A DNA stretch of 6,096 bases, taken from NCBI GenBank assembly GCA_038232935.1, contig JBBSMX010000195.1, positions 1 through 6,096 on the forward strand, read 5' to 3'. Of this stretch, positions 1 to 4,959 are shown piece after piece (within the stretch, counting starts at the first letter, position 1; the number at the start of each line of letters is the position of its first letter). The notes beneath the pieces were generated by a model. The model was not told the origin of the DNA, searched no databases, and was given only the letters and a program-made list of their open reading frames with translations. The position numbers and the translations under genes were made by a program. The DNA is from JBBSMX01 sp038232935. GTDB taxonomy: Bacteria; Bacteroidota; Rhodothermia; Rhodothermales; JANQRZ01.

Positions 1-1
1 C

Positions 2-2260
2 CGCTTCGGCCGGGCCGGGCTCGTGGTCTGCACTGCGCTGGCCCTCTACGTCGGCTCGTCCTCTGACACCGCGCTCGGGGCCCGCATGCCTCAGGCGGGG
101 GACGACTCTACGACCACGGCACCGGACCCGACGCCGCTGCCCGCGGCCGAAGACGTGGAGTTCGAGATCTGGCGCGTGCTCGTGGACGACTTCCCCGTGA
201 CCGTCCGCAAGGGCGAGCCGGTCGCCCCGCCCCTCGGGCGGCGGAATCTGCAGTTCCGCTACGGCGTCGCCTACACGCTCCCGTCCGACTCGGTAACCTA
301 CCGGTTCCGGATGAAAGGGCTGGAGCCGGGCTGGGTCGACGTCGGCGACCGAACCATCGCGTTTTACCGCGACATCGCGCCGGGCTCCTACACCTTCATG
401 GCCGCGGCGCGCGAGGAGGGAGGGCGCTGGTCGCGTACCGACGAGGTCCCCGTCTTCATCGCGGCCTACTTCTACGAGACGACGTGGTTCATGCTGCTCG
501 TCGCGGCGGCCCTCGCGGCCCTCATCGGCGGGCTCTTCTGGGTTCAGACGCGGCAGGCCCATTCGCAGGCGCGGCGGCTGGAGCACCTCGTCGACGAGCG
601 GACGCGGGCGCTGCAGGAGGAGAACGAGCGGGCCGAGTCCGCGCTGGAGCAGGCGCGGATAGCGCGGGCGGAGGCGGAGGCGGCGAGCGAGGAGGCCGAG
701 CGGGCGCGGGCCGAGGCCGAAGCCATGCTCGCCACGACGGAGGAGCAGGCCATCCAGCTCCTCCGCGTGGACCACCTCAAAAGCCGGCTCTTCGCCAACC
801 TCAGCCACGAGTTCCGGACGCCCCTCACCCTCATCCTCGACCCGCTCGAACGCGCCGCCCGCGGCGAGCTCGGCGACCTCGACGAGCTCGACGGGTACGC
901 CCTCCACGTCCTCGACGTCGCCCGGCTCAACGCGCTCCGCCTCCTCCGCCTCATCAACCAGCTCCTCGACCTCTCCAAGCTCGAAGGCGGCGGGATGGCG
1001 CTCCGGGCCCAAGAGGGCGACCTCATCGTCTTCCTCCAACAGGCCGTGGACCTCTTCGGCTCCGAAGCCGAGCGGCTGGGCGTCCGCCTCCTGTTCCGCC
1101 CCGCATCCAACCGCCTCCCCCTCCACTTCGACGCGGAGAAGCTGGAGAAGATCGTGTTCAACCTCCTGGCGAACGCGCTGAAGGCGGACGCCGATGGAGG
1201 GAAGGTGCTCGTCACGGTACACGCCGTCCCGGACGAATCGGAGGGAGACGGGTCCGACCCGGCGCACACCGAGACAGCCGAGGGTGCGGCTGACGAGGGG
1301 GGACTCGGCGCGGGGCAGGCCCACCAACTGGCGACCTCGGGCTACGCTGAGATCACCGTCCGCGATACCGGCGTGGGCATCGAGCCGGAGAAGCTCCCCC
1401 ACATCTTCGACCGCTTCTATCAGGCGGACTCGGGCCAGACCGGCACCGGGATCGGGCTCTCGCTCGTGAAGGAGCTCGTGGAGCTGCACCGGGGCGAGGT
1501 CTACGTGGAGAGCCAGCCCGGATTCGGGAGCACGTTCACCGTCCGCCTCCCACTCGGAACCGACCACCTCGCCGCGCACGAACGGGAGGAGCCGAAGCCG
1601 GAGCCGTTGGCGAACCGGGACCCCAAACCCGAGACGCCCCTGCTGGCTACGCAGAGCCTTCCCGCGCCTCCGGTAGCGCTTCCAGCCCCGGAGCCGAGCC
1701 CCCACGCGGCCCCGTTCGCCGTGGACGGCGCCCGGCCAGTCATCCTCATCGTGGACGACCACGCCGACCTGCGCGTGCTGATCCGCAACCACCTCGAACC
1801 CGACTACCGCGTCGCCGAGGCGGCCAACGGGGAGCAGGCGCTCCGGTCCATCCGCGAGCTCCGCCCCGACCTCGTCGTCAGCGACATCGTCATGCCCGGC
1901 ATGGACGGGCTCGAGCTCTGCCGCCGCATCCGGGCCGACGACGACCTCGCCAGCACGCCCATCGTCCTCCTCACCGCGCGCGGCGGCGACGAGAGCCGCA
2001 TCCGTGGCTACGACACCGGGGCCGACGACTACCTCACGAAGCCGTTCCTCCGCGCCGAGCTCCGCGCCCGCGTCGCGAACCTCCTGCGCCGGCGGCGGAC
2101 GATGCGGGAGCGTTTAGCCAGGAGTTCGTCTTCGAGCCGCTCGGCCGCCCCGTGCAATCGGCCGACGCCGCCTTCGTCGAGAGCGTCTTCGCCGTCATCG
2201 AGGAGCACCTCGACGACCCGAACTTCACCGTGGCCGAGCTCGCCGAGGGCGTGGGGATGA
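2..2260 (+). CDS. Hybrid two-component sensor/regulator (HTCS), N-terminal part: Y_Y_Y domain, histidine kinase, receiver; cut by the window edge and frameshifted near its C-terminus
   Basis: A one-chain signalling protein that should sense a ligand in the periplasm, autophosphorylate, pass phosphate to its own receiver and control transcription through an AraC-type domain. Numbering here starts at the GTG at 23, but the frame is open to the window edge and that GTG has no ribosome-binding site, so the true start is probably upstream. Residues 1-30 are signal-peptide-like. A Y_Y_Y sensor domain lies at about 74-146, a membrane segment at about 155-174, and an Ala/Glu-rich coiled coil at about 178-245. 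HisKA carries the H-box SHEFRTPLT (His262). The ATPase domain shows an N-box (Asn380/Asn384), DTGVGI (448) and GTGIGL (474), with an acidic insertion at about 405-438. A Pro-rich linker leads to a receiver (about 573-690) with Asp578/579, Asp621, a TA switch residue and Lys673. After about residue 697 the frame is wrong and becomes Ser/Arg/Pro-rich; the true continuation is in another frame. No beta-propeller region, usual in full-length HTCS, is seen in this window. Confidence 0.93.
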   Translation, partial: RFGRAGLVVCTALALYVGSSSDTALGARMPQAGDDSTTTAPDPTPLPAAEDVEFEIWRVLVDDFPVTVRKGEPVAPPLGRRNLQFRYGVAYTLPSDSVTYRFRMKGLEPGWVDVGDRTIAFYRDIAPGSYTFMAAAREEGGRWSRTDEVPVFIAAYFYETTWFMLLVAAALAALIGGLFWVQTRQAHSQARRLEHLVDERTRALQEENERAESALEQARIARAEAEAASEEAERARAEAEAMLATTEEQAIQLLRVDHLKSRLFANLSHEFRTPLTLILDPLERAARGELGDLDELDGYALHVLDVARLNALRLLRLINQLLDLSKLEGGGMALRAQEGDLIVFLQQAVDLFGSEAERLGVRLLFRPASNRLPLHFDAEKLEKIVFNLLANALKADADGGKVLVTVHAVPDESEGDGSDPAHTETAEGAADEGGLGAGQAHQLATSGYAEITVRDTGVGIEPEKLPHIFDRFYQADSGQTGTGIGLSLVKELVELHRGEVYVESQPGFGSTFTVRLPLGTDHLAAHEREEPKPEPLANRDPKPETPLLATQSLPAPPVALPAPEPSPHAAPFAVDGARPVILIVDDHADLRVLIRNHLEPDYRVAEAANGEQALRSIRELRPDLVVSDIVMPGMDGLELCRRIRADDDLASTPIVLLTARGGDESRIRGYDTGADDYLTKPFLRAELRARVANLLRRRRTMRERLARSSSSSRSAAPCNRPTPPSSRASSPSSRSTSTTRTSPWPSSPRAWG
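2111..2116 (+). other. Frameshift site within the HTCS gene (one base missing at a TTT run)
   Basis: The receiver is read in the frame of position 2 up to MRER (codon CGT at 2111-2113). The family-like continuation FSQEFVFEP is read from TTT at 2113-2115. The two frames share T2113, so one base is missing. Adding a single T to the TTT run restores one uninterrupted protein. No slippery heptamer (X XXY YYZ) is present. A homopolymer deletion or sequence error is more likely than programmed frameshifting. Confidence 0.85.
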
Positions 2261-2517
2261 GCCAGTCCCAGCTCAAGCGGAAGCTCCGCGCCATCGCCGA
2301 CCAATCTCCCGTCGAGCTGATCCGGACGTACCGGCTCGAACGGGCAGCGAAGCTGCTGCGCGGGCGGGCCGGGACCGTGAGCGAGGTCGCCTACGATGTC
2401 GGCTTCAACAGCGTCTCGTACTTCGCGAAGGTCTTCCGCGAGCACACGGGGAAGCTCCCGTCGGAGATGCTGGCCGAGGACTTCGCCGACCCCGAAGAGG
2501 CCAAGCCGGCCGAGTAG
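2152..2517 (+). CDS. AraC-type DNA-binding C-terminus of the hybrid two-component regulator (separated by frameshift)
   Basis: This is the output domain of the preceding sensor/kinase gene, here in a different frame. It has two helix-turn-helix units typical of AraC/XylS proteins: FTVAELAEGVGMSQSQLKRKL at about 26-46, then VSEVAYDVGFNSVSYFAKVF at about 76-95, followed by the usual TGKLPSEML ending. The GTG at 2152 is a formal start without a ribosome-binding site. The same frame is open upstream and reads FSQEFVFEPLGRPVQSADAAF, a normal HTCS linker between receiver and HTH, back to about 2113, where it joins the kinase frame. It is therefore most likely not a separate gene. If the break is real, the HTH would lack its receiver and might not be made at all. 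It ends with TAG at 2515-2517, and no obvious terminator follows. Confidence 0.9.
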   Translation: MQSADAAFVESVFAVIEEHLDDPNFTVAELAEGVGMSQSQLKRKLRAIADQSPVELIRTYRLERAAKLLRGRAGTVSEVAYDVGFNSVSYFAKVFREHTGKLPSEMLAEDFADPEEAKPAE

Positions 2518-2548
2518 TCCGGCACGTCAGACGCGGCGCTGTCCGTAG

Positions 2549-2599
2549 CCCCCTCTCTGCCCTACCGGGCATCGCTCCCCCGAGGGGGGCGAGAACGTG
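2549..2599 (+). repeat. Composite repeat copy 1, motif A
   Basis: GC-rich 51-bp motif starting CCCCCTCTCTGCCC and ending GGGGGGCGAGAACGTG, with an internal hairpin formed by CTCCCCC and GGGGGG around a short loop. The same motif recurs at 3468, 4425 and 4595, always on this strand. A 66-bp spacer ending TTTTCAGATCGA separates it from motif B, longer than the 47-48 bp in the other copies. It lies just after the HTCS stop. Confidence 0.85.
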
Positions 2600-2665
2600 G
2601 TTGCGGGACCTCACGCTTCGTGCCCCGCCGTCGCTTCTGACTCCAGCACCGCCTTTTCAGATCGA

Positions 2666-2741
2666 GTCCCCTCGCCCCTCCGGGGAGAGGGACAGGCCTG
2701 CCCTGAGCAGAGCCGAAGGGGTGAGGGGCCTTCGGAATCAG
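2666..2741 (+). repeat. Composite repeat copy 1, motif B (long form with nested 24-bp segment)
   Basis: Begins GTCCCCTCGCCCCTCCGGGG and ends GGGGCCTTCGGAATCAG. CCCTC-G-CCCC pairs with GGGG-A-GAGGG around a TCC loop, and the terminal GTGAGGGG could pair alternatively with the opening CCCCTC. Compared with the copy at 4525 it carries an extra 24 bp (2696-2719) containing CCCTGAGCAGAGCCGAAGG. It sits between the convergent HTCS and vapC genes, so its transcript could act as a bidirectional stem-loop, but there is no T-tract to support a classic terminator. Confidence 0.85.
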
Positions 2742-2754
2742 CACGACGGACGGG

Positions 2755-3153
2755 CTAACCGGATGGGGTCGCGCGGTAGCGCACGCCCTCGATCCCTTCG
2801 AAGTCGGCGTCCTGCGTCCACAGGGTGGCATCGTATTGCCGGGCCGTCGCCAGGATCATGCTGTCGGCCATCGGGAGACGGTGCTCGACGCTCAGCCGGG
2901 CCGCGCTCAGCGCGAGCGCCGCGTCCAGTTCCACCACGCGCCCCTGCCGCATCTGCGCGGCGGCCCGGAGCGCCTCGTCCTCACTGCGCTGCTGGAGCAC
3001 GCGTTTGAACACCTCGTAGAGGCTGACGGCCGGCACCACCAGCCCGCCCGGCTCCTCCAGCGCCGCCGCAAAGAAGTCCGCGTTCGGGCCGTCGGCGAAG
3101 TATTCCAGCCAGCCCGATGAGTCCACGACGTGGAGGCCCGGTTCCTCGCTCAC
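2755..3153 (-). CDS. vapC: VapC-family PIN-domain ribonuclease toxin
   Basis: A 132-residue PIN-domain toxin. In this family the protein is a Mg2+-dependent RNase that cuts tRNA or other RNA when not held by its antitoxin. The expected acidic active-site residues are visible: Asp11 in VVDSSGW, Glu47 in LYEVFK, Asp97 in MADSMILATA, and Asp115/Asp117 in WTQDADF. Length and order fit VapC well. The start is GTG at 3153, whose GTGA overlaps the antitoxin stop by 4 bases, a clear sign of translational coupling in one operon. Longer readings of this frame upstream are shadows of vapB and of a repeat. The gene faces the HTCS gene. Regulation is presumably by the VapBC complex binding upstream of vapB (family knowledge). 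Target RNA cannot be inferred from sequence alone. Confidence 0.93.
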   Translation of the reverse strand: MSEEPGLHVVDSSGWLEYFADGPNADFFAAALEEPGGLVVPAVSLYEVFKRVLQQRSEDEALRAAAQMRQGRVVELDAALALSAARLSVEHRLPMADSMILATARQYDATLWTQDADFEGIEGVRYRATPSG

Positions 3154-3168
3154 GGCGCGCGGTCGGCG
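3132..3168 (-). repeat. Source copy of the 37-bp duplicate, inside the vapB-vapC overlap
   Basis: These bases lie across the vapB stop and vapC start and recur without a mismatch at 4319-4355 in the same orientation, about 1.19 kb away. This copy is in intact genes, so it is the likely parent. Confidence 0.8.
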
Positions 3169-3359
3169 TCGCGCTCGACGCTCGTATCGATCCCCGCGAG
3201 GTAGCCGCGCATCTCCGGCATGGGCCGCACCGGGATGAGCTCGATCCGGTGGTCGTAGGCGAGCACCTCGACCTGCTGTCCCGGCTCGATCTGCATCGCC
3301 TCGCGGACCTCGCGGGGGATGACGACCTGGAATTTCGGGGAGACTCGGACGGCGGGCAT
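3150..3359 (-). CDS. vapB: VapB-type antitoxin with AbrB/MazE swapped-hairpin DNA-binding domain
   Basis: A 69-residue antitoxin. Residues about 4-46 (VRVSPKFQVVIPREVREAM and following) form an AbrB/SpoVT-type swapped-hairpin domain that binds the operon's own promoter. The tail RGYLAGIDTSVERDADRAP is the toxin-binding segment, of the kind often seen in AbrB-type VapB partners. The chosen start is the ATG at 3359, because the AbrB fold begins immediately after it. Upstream in-frame sequence lacks conservation and runs into a repeat. There is no Shine-Dalgarno before the ATG, as elsewhere in this window. The stop TGA overlaps the vapC GTG. The operator is expected in 3360-3467, but I see no confident palindrome there. 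Confidence 0.92.
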   Translation of the reverse strand: MPAVRVSPKFQVVIPREVREAMQIEPGQQVEVLAYDHRIELIPVRPMPEMRGYLAGIDTSVERDADRAP

Positions 3360-3467
3360 CGGATCGATGGCGGTGGCGTTGGACGGCGTCTCGATCGAAT
3401 GATTCCCCCACGAGTTGGTTCCTCCACATCTGATACGGTGGTACGACGAGCGGGTGCCAACCCCCTG

Positions 3468-3569
3468 CCCCCTCTCTGCCCTGCCGCCGGGCACCGCTCC
3501 CCCGATGGGGGCGAGCACGTGAGTCCGGGACGCTGTGCCCACCTTCAAACCACACGACTTCAGATCACG
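3468..3569 (+). repeat. Composite repeat copy 2: motif A plus spacer, motif B missing
   Basis: Motif A at 3468-3521 (CCCCCTCTCTGCCC start, CTCCCCC/GGGGG hairpin, GCGAGCACGTG end) is followed by a 48-bp spacer ending CTTCAGATCACG. That ending matches the spacer of copy 4, where GTCCCC of motif B follows at once. Here the sequence instead becomes CAGACGCAG, so the B half is lost or was never present. The copy lies between the vapB start and the RelE-type toxin stop. It belongs to a 259-bp gap (3360-3618) with no gene. Confidence 0.75.
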
Positions 3570-3618
3570 CAGACGCAGAATCCAACACCGACACGCGCGA
3601 CCGAGCAAATTGGAGCCG

Positions 3619-3900
3619 TCAGAAGCCTTTCAACAAACGGTCGTACTCCGCGTGCGGCCCGATCCAGAACCAGATTACGATCCCCCCCGAGACGACCCCA
3701 AGCGCCCGGTGATCCAGCCCGATTCGCGCCGAGTAGACGGGACGCTTCGTTCCGACTCGCTTGAACTGGAGGCCGGGATGCGACGGATCGGTCTCGAACC
3801 GCCGGTACGCTTCTCGGGCCGCCGACTGGACAGACGTGGAGAGCGCTCGGTACGCTTTCCAAAACGATGGCTCGGTGTACGACTCGAAGTGCGTCGGCAC
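3619..3900 (-). CDS. RelE/ParE-superfamily toxin of a type II toxin-antitoxin system
   Basis: A 93-residue basic protein of the usual RelE/ParE toxin length. Visible features: an N-terminal helical region SFWKAYRAL...VQSAAREAYRRF (12-35), then DPSHPGLQFKRV (39-49), RPVYSARIGLDHRALGVV (53-70), and a C-terminal strand and end WFWIGPHAEYDRLLKGF (77-93). The HP.L.FK, YS.RIG..RALG and WFWIG.H.EYDRLL patterns are characteristic of a widespread RelE/ParE subgroup. Whether this member is a ribosome-dependent mRNase (RelE-like) or a gyrase poison (ParE-like) cannot be told from sequence. The start is GTG at 3900, whose G overlaps the antitoxin TAG by one base, so the two genes form an operon. No frameshift is seen and it looks intact. 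Confidence 0.88.
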   Translation of the reverse strand: MPTHFESYTEPSFWKAYRALSTSVQSAAREAYRRFETDPSHPGLQFKRVGTKRPVYSARIGLDHRALGVVSGGIVIWFWIGPHAEYDRLLKGF

Positions 3901-4124
3901 TACAGGTCGTCAGGGTCGAGCGGTCGGGTTCGCCCGGCCCGATGGGCTTCGAGCGCCTGATCGGCCATGCGTGTGAGGAGGTCGTCCGACTCGGGCCGCG
4001 CAAGGAGCGTGTCCCACCGGGTGTCGGCATCGAGTTCGGCCAGTACCCGTCGAGCGAGCGCTTCTTGCTCAGAAGCCGGCAGCGAGGAGGCCCTGTCGAA
4101 CGCTTTTTCGAGCAGGTGATGCAT
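3900..4124 (-). CDS. Small antitoxin partner of the RelE/ParE-type toxin
   Basis: A 74-residue protein starting MHHLLEKAFDRASSLPASEQ. An amphipathic helical first half with LPASEQEALARRVLAELDAD and RWDTLLARPESDDLL leads to a C-terminal segment MADQALEAHRAGRTRPLDPDDL. This composition and the A.EAHRAGRTRPLDPD ending resemble antitoxins found before WFWIG-type RelE/ParE toxins. There is no recognisable ribbon-helix-helix or HTH domain, so autoregulation is uncertain. The ATG at 4124 is preferred. An in-frame ATG at 4184 would add 20 residues, but those derive from the adjacent palindromic element and do not look like protein. No ribosome-binding site is seen. The stop overlaps the toxin start by one base. 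Confidence 0.82.
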   Translation of the reverse strand: MHHLLEKAFDRASSLPASEQEALARRVLAELDADTRWDTLLARPESDDLLTRMADQALEAHRAGRTRPLDPDDL

Positions 4125-4161
4125 GGTCAGGTGATGCCTAGATGTTGAGAAGCCAGAGGCT

Positions 4162-4276
4162 ATCTCAAAAGTCTGATTTGTCATTGCGAGGAGCGAAGCG
4201 AGGTGGCAATCTCACCATATAAGTAGGCCGGGGGAGATTGCTTCGCTACGCTCGCAATGACAGCTATTTTTGAGAT
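4162..4276. mobile_element. MITE-like inverted-repeat element, 115 bp
   Basis: The ends are ATCTCAAAA (4162-4170) and its exact complement TTTTGAGAT (4268-4276). Inside them, TGTCATTGCGAG (4179-4190) faces CTCGCAATGACA (4251-4262), and GCAATCTC (4206-4213) faces GAGATTGC (4234-4241), leaving a 20-bp loop. The whole unit can fold into one long imperfect hairpin and encodes nothing. Palindromes with the TCATTGCGAG...GCAATCTC pattern are familiar interspersed elements in many bacterial genomes; the TIR suggests mobilisation by a transposase encoded elsewhere. I cannot define a target-site duplication with confidence. It lies 37 bp upstream of the antitoxin start and may contribute to its promoter or leader. 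Confidence 0.75.
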
Positions 4277-4318
4277 GAGTTCTAGAGACTCAAGAACGCC
4301 CGAGGAAGCAGGACGTTC

Positions 4319-4355
4319 GGAGGCCCGGTTCCTCGCTCACGGCGCGCGGTCGGCG
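4319..4355 (-). repeat. 37-bp exact duplicate of the vapB-vapC junction (fragment)
   Basis: Identical to 3132-3168, which spans the last vapB codons (ADRAP, stop) and the first vapC codons (VSEEPGL). A further 5 bases, GACGT, match just outside on the vapC side if a 2-base gap is allowed. Beyond this the flanks diverge, and the vapC frame ends after nine more codons, so the fragment is not functional. It looks like a remnant of a second vapBC copy or a recombination scar. Confidence 0.8.
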
Positions 4356-4424
4356 GCGAGGAAGCGTGGACTTCGAAGATACGACGGACCGCTTGCCTTC
4401 CCTTCAGCGGCGAGCCTGAACGCG

Positions 4425-4576
4425 CCCCCTCTCTGCCCCGCCGCCGGGCACCGCTCCCCCAAGGGGGCGAGAACGTGATTCCCCGTCGCATCGCCAATCG
4501 AATATCGCCGACTTCGCAGGTCGAGTCCCCTCGCCCCTCGGGGGAGAGGGACAGGGTGAGGGGCCTTCGGAATCAG
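4425..4576 (+). repeat. Composite repeat copy 3 (A, spacer, short B)
   Basis: Motif A is at 4425-4477, a 47-bp spacer ends GCAGGTCGA, and motif B is at 4525-4576. B is the short form: GGGACAGG runs straight into GTGAGGGG, lacking the 24-bp segment found in copies 1 and 4. It ends with the same CCTTCGGAATCAG as copy 1. Only 18 bp separate it from copy 4, so copies 3 and 4 are a tandem pair. Confidence 0.85.
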
Positions 4577-4594
4577 CGCCACGCCGGCTTCGTG

Positions 4595-4756
4595 CCCCCT
4601 CACTGCCCTGCCGGGCCTCTCTCCCCCACAGGGGGCGAGAACGTAAGAAGGAACCCCCTTGCTAACCGAATACCGACGCCGTTCCAGATCACGTCCCCTC
4701 GCCCCTCCGGGGAGAGGGACAGGCCTGCCCTGAGCAGAGCCGAAGGGGTGAGGGGG
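4595..4756 (+). repeat. Composite repeat copy 4 (A, spacer, long B)
   Basis: Motif A at 4595-4644 is somewhat diverged (CCCCCTCACTGCCC). A 48-bp spacer ends TTCCAGATCAC, and motif B at 4693-4756 is the long form with the nested CCCTGAGCAGAGCCGAAGG segment. It lacks the CCTTCGGAATCAG end seen in copies 1 and 3. Its spacer shares a CGAATAnCG stretch with copy 3. Confidence 0.85.
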
Positions 4757-4913
4757 AGAACACGAGCAACGGTCTCCCACACTAGCTCTGCTTCGTCCTT
4801 CCCTCGCACCACTTTACAGATCTACCTAAGAAGCCTGATCCATAACGTCGTTGCCCCGCCCTCGCAGAGGACGGATTAACGGCGGGACCGAGGCGACGAT
4901 ACTGAGACTGAAC

Positions 4914-4931
4914 CGTCCGCATCAGCGGACG
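4914..4931. promoter_or_regulatory. Short perfect hairpin upstream of the CPBP protease gene
   Basis: CGTCCGC (4914-4920) and GCGGACG (4925-4931) form a perfect 7-bp stem with a 4-base ATCA loop, ending 28 bp before the protease ATG. It could be an operator half-site pair or a leader stem. There is no T-run to make it a terminator. Function is not established. Confidence 0.35.
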
Positions 4932-4959
4932 TATTACTCAGCCCTCATCGCCGCCTCCT

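Larger units (their letters stand above)
4125..4959. other. 835-bp gene-free region built from repeats
   Basis: No convincing coding sequence is present on either strand; the open frames here are translations of the repeats. In order it contains a MITE-like palindrome (4162-4276), a 37-bp copy of the vapB-vapC junction (4319-4355), composite repeat copies 3 (4425-4576) and 4 (4595-4756), and about 200 bp before the protease gene with one short hairpin. I find no tRNA or other RNA gene. No clear promoter for either flanking gene could be identified. Confidence 0.7.

Noticed and set aside
544..1293. Open frames on both strands overlapping the kinase gene
   Set aside because: They are Arg/Pro/Ala/Ser-rich shadows; the kinase frame carries every expected motif over the same bases.
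2105..2120. Programmed -1 ribosomal frameshift in the HTCS gene
   Set aside because: There is no slippery heptamer at the join and no family precedent that I know of. A single-base loss in the TTT run explains it more simply.
2666..2741. Rho-independent terminator between HTCS and vapC
   Set aside because: The stem is strong and GC-rich, but no T-run follows on either strand and the same sequence recurs elsewhere as a dispersed repeat.
2755..3555. A 266-residue minus-strand open frame that could be a longer toxin or fusion protein
   Set aside because: Only its last 132 residues resemble a protein family (VapC). The upstream part is out of frame with vapB and reads through it and a repeat. 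The GTGA overlap fixes the vapC start at 3153.
2549..4756. Integron cassette array with attC sites
   Set aside because: The repeats lack recognisable RYYYAAC/GTTRRRY core pairs and no integrase gene is present; the cassette-like order remains a separate observation.
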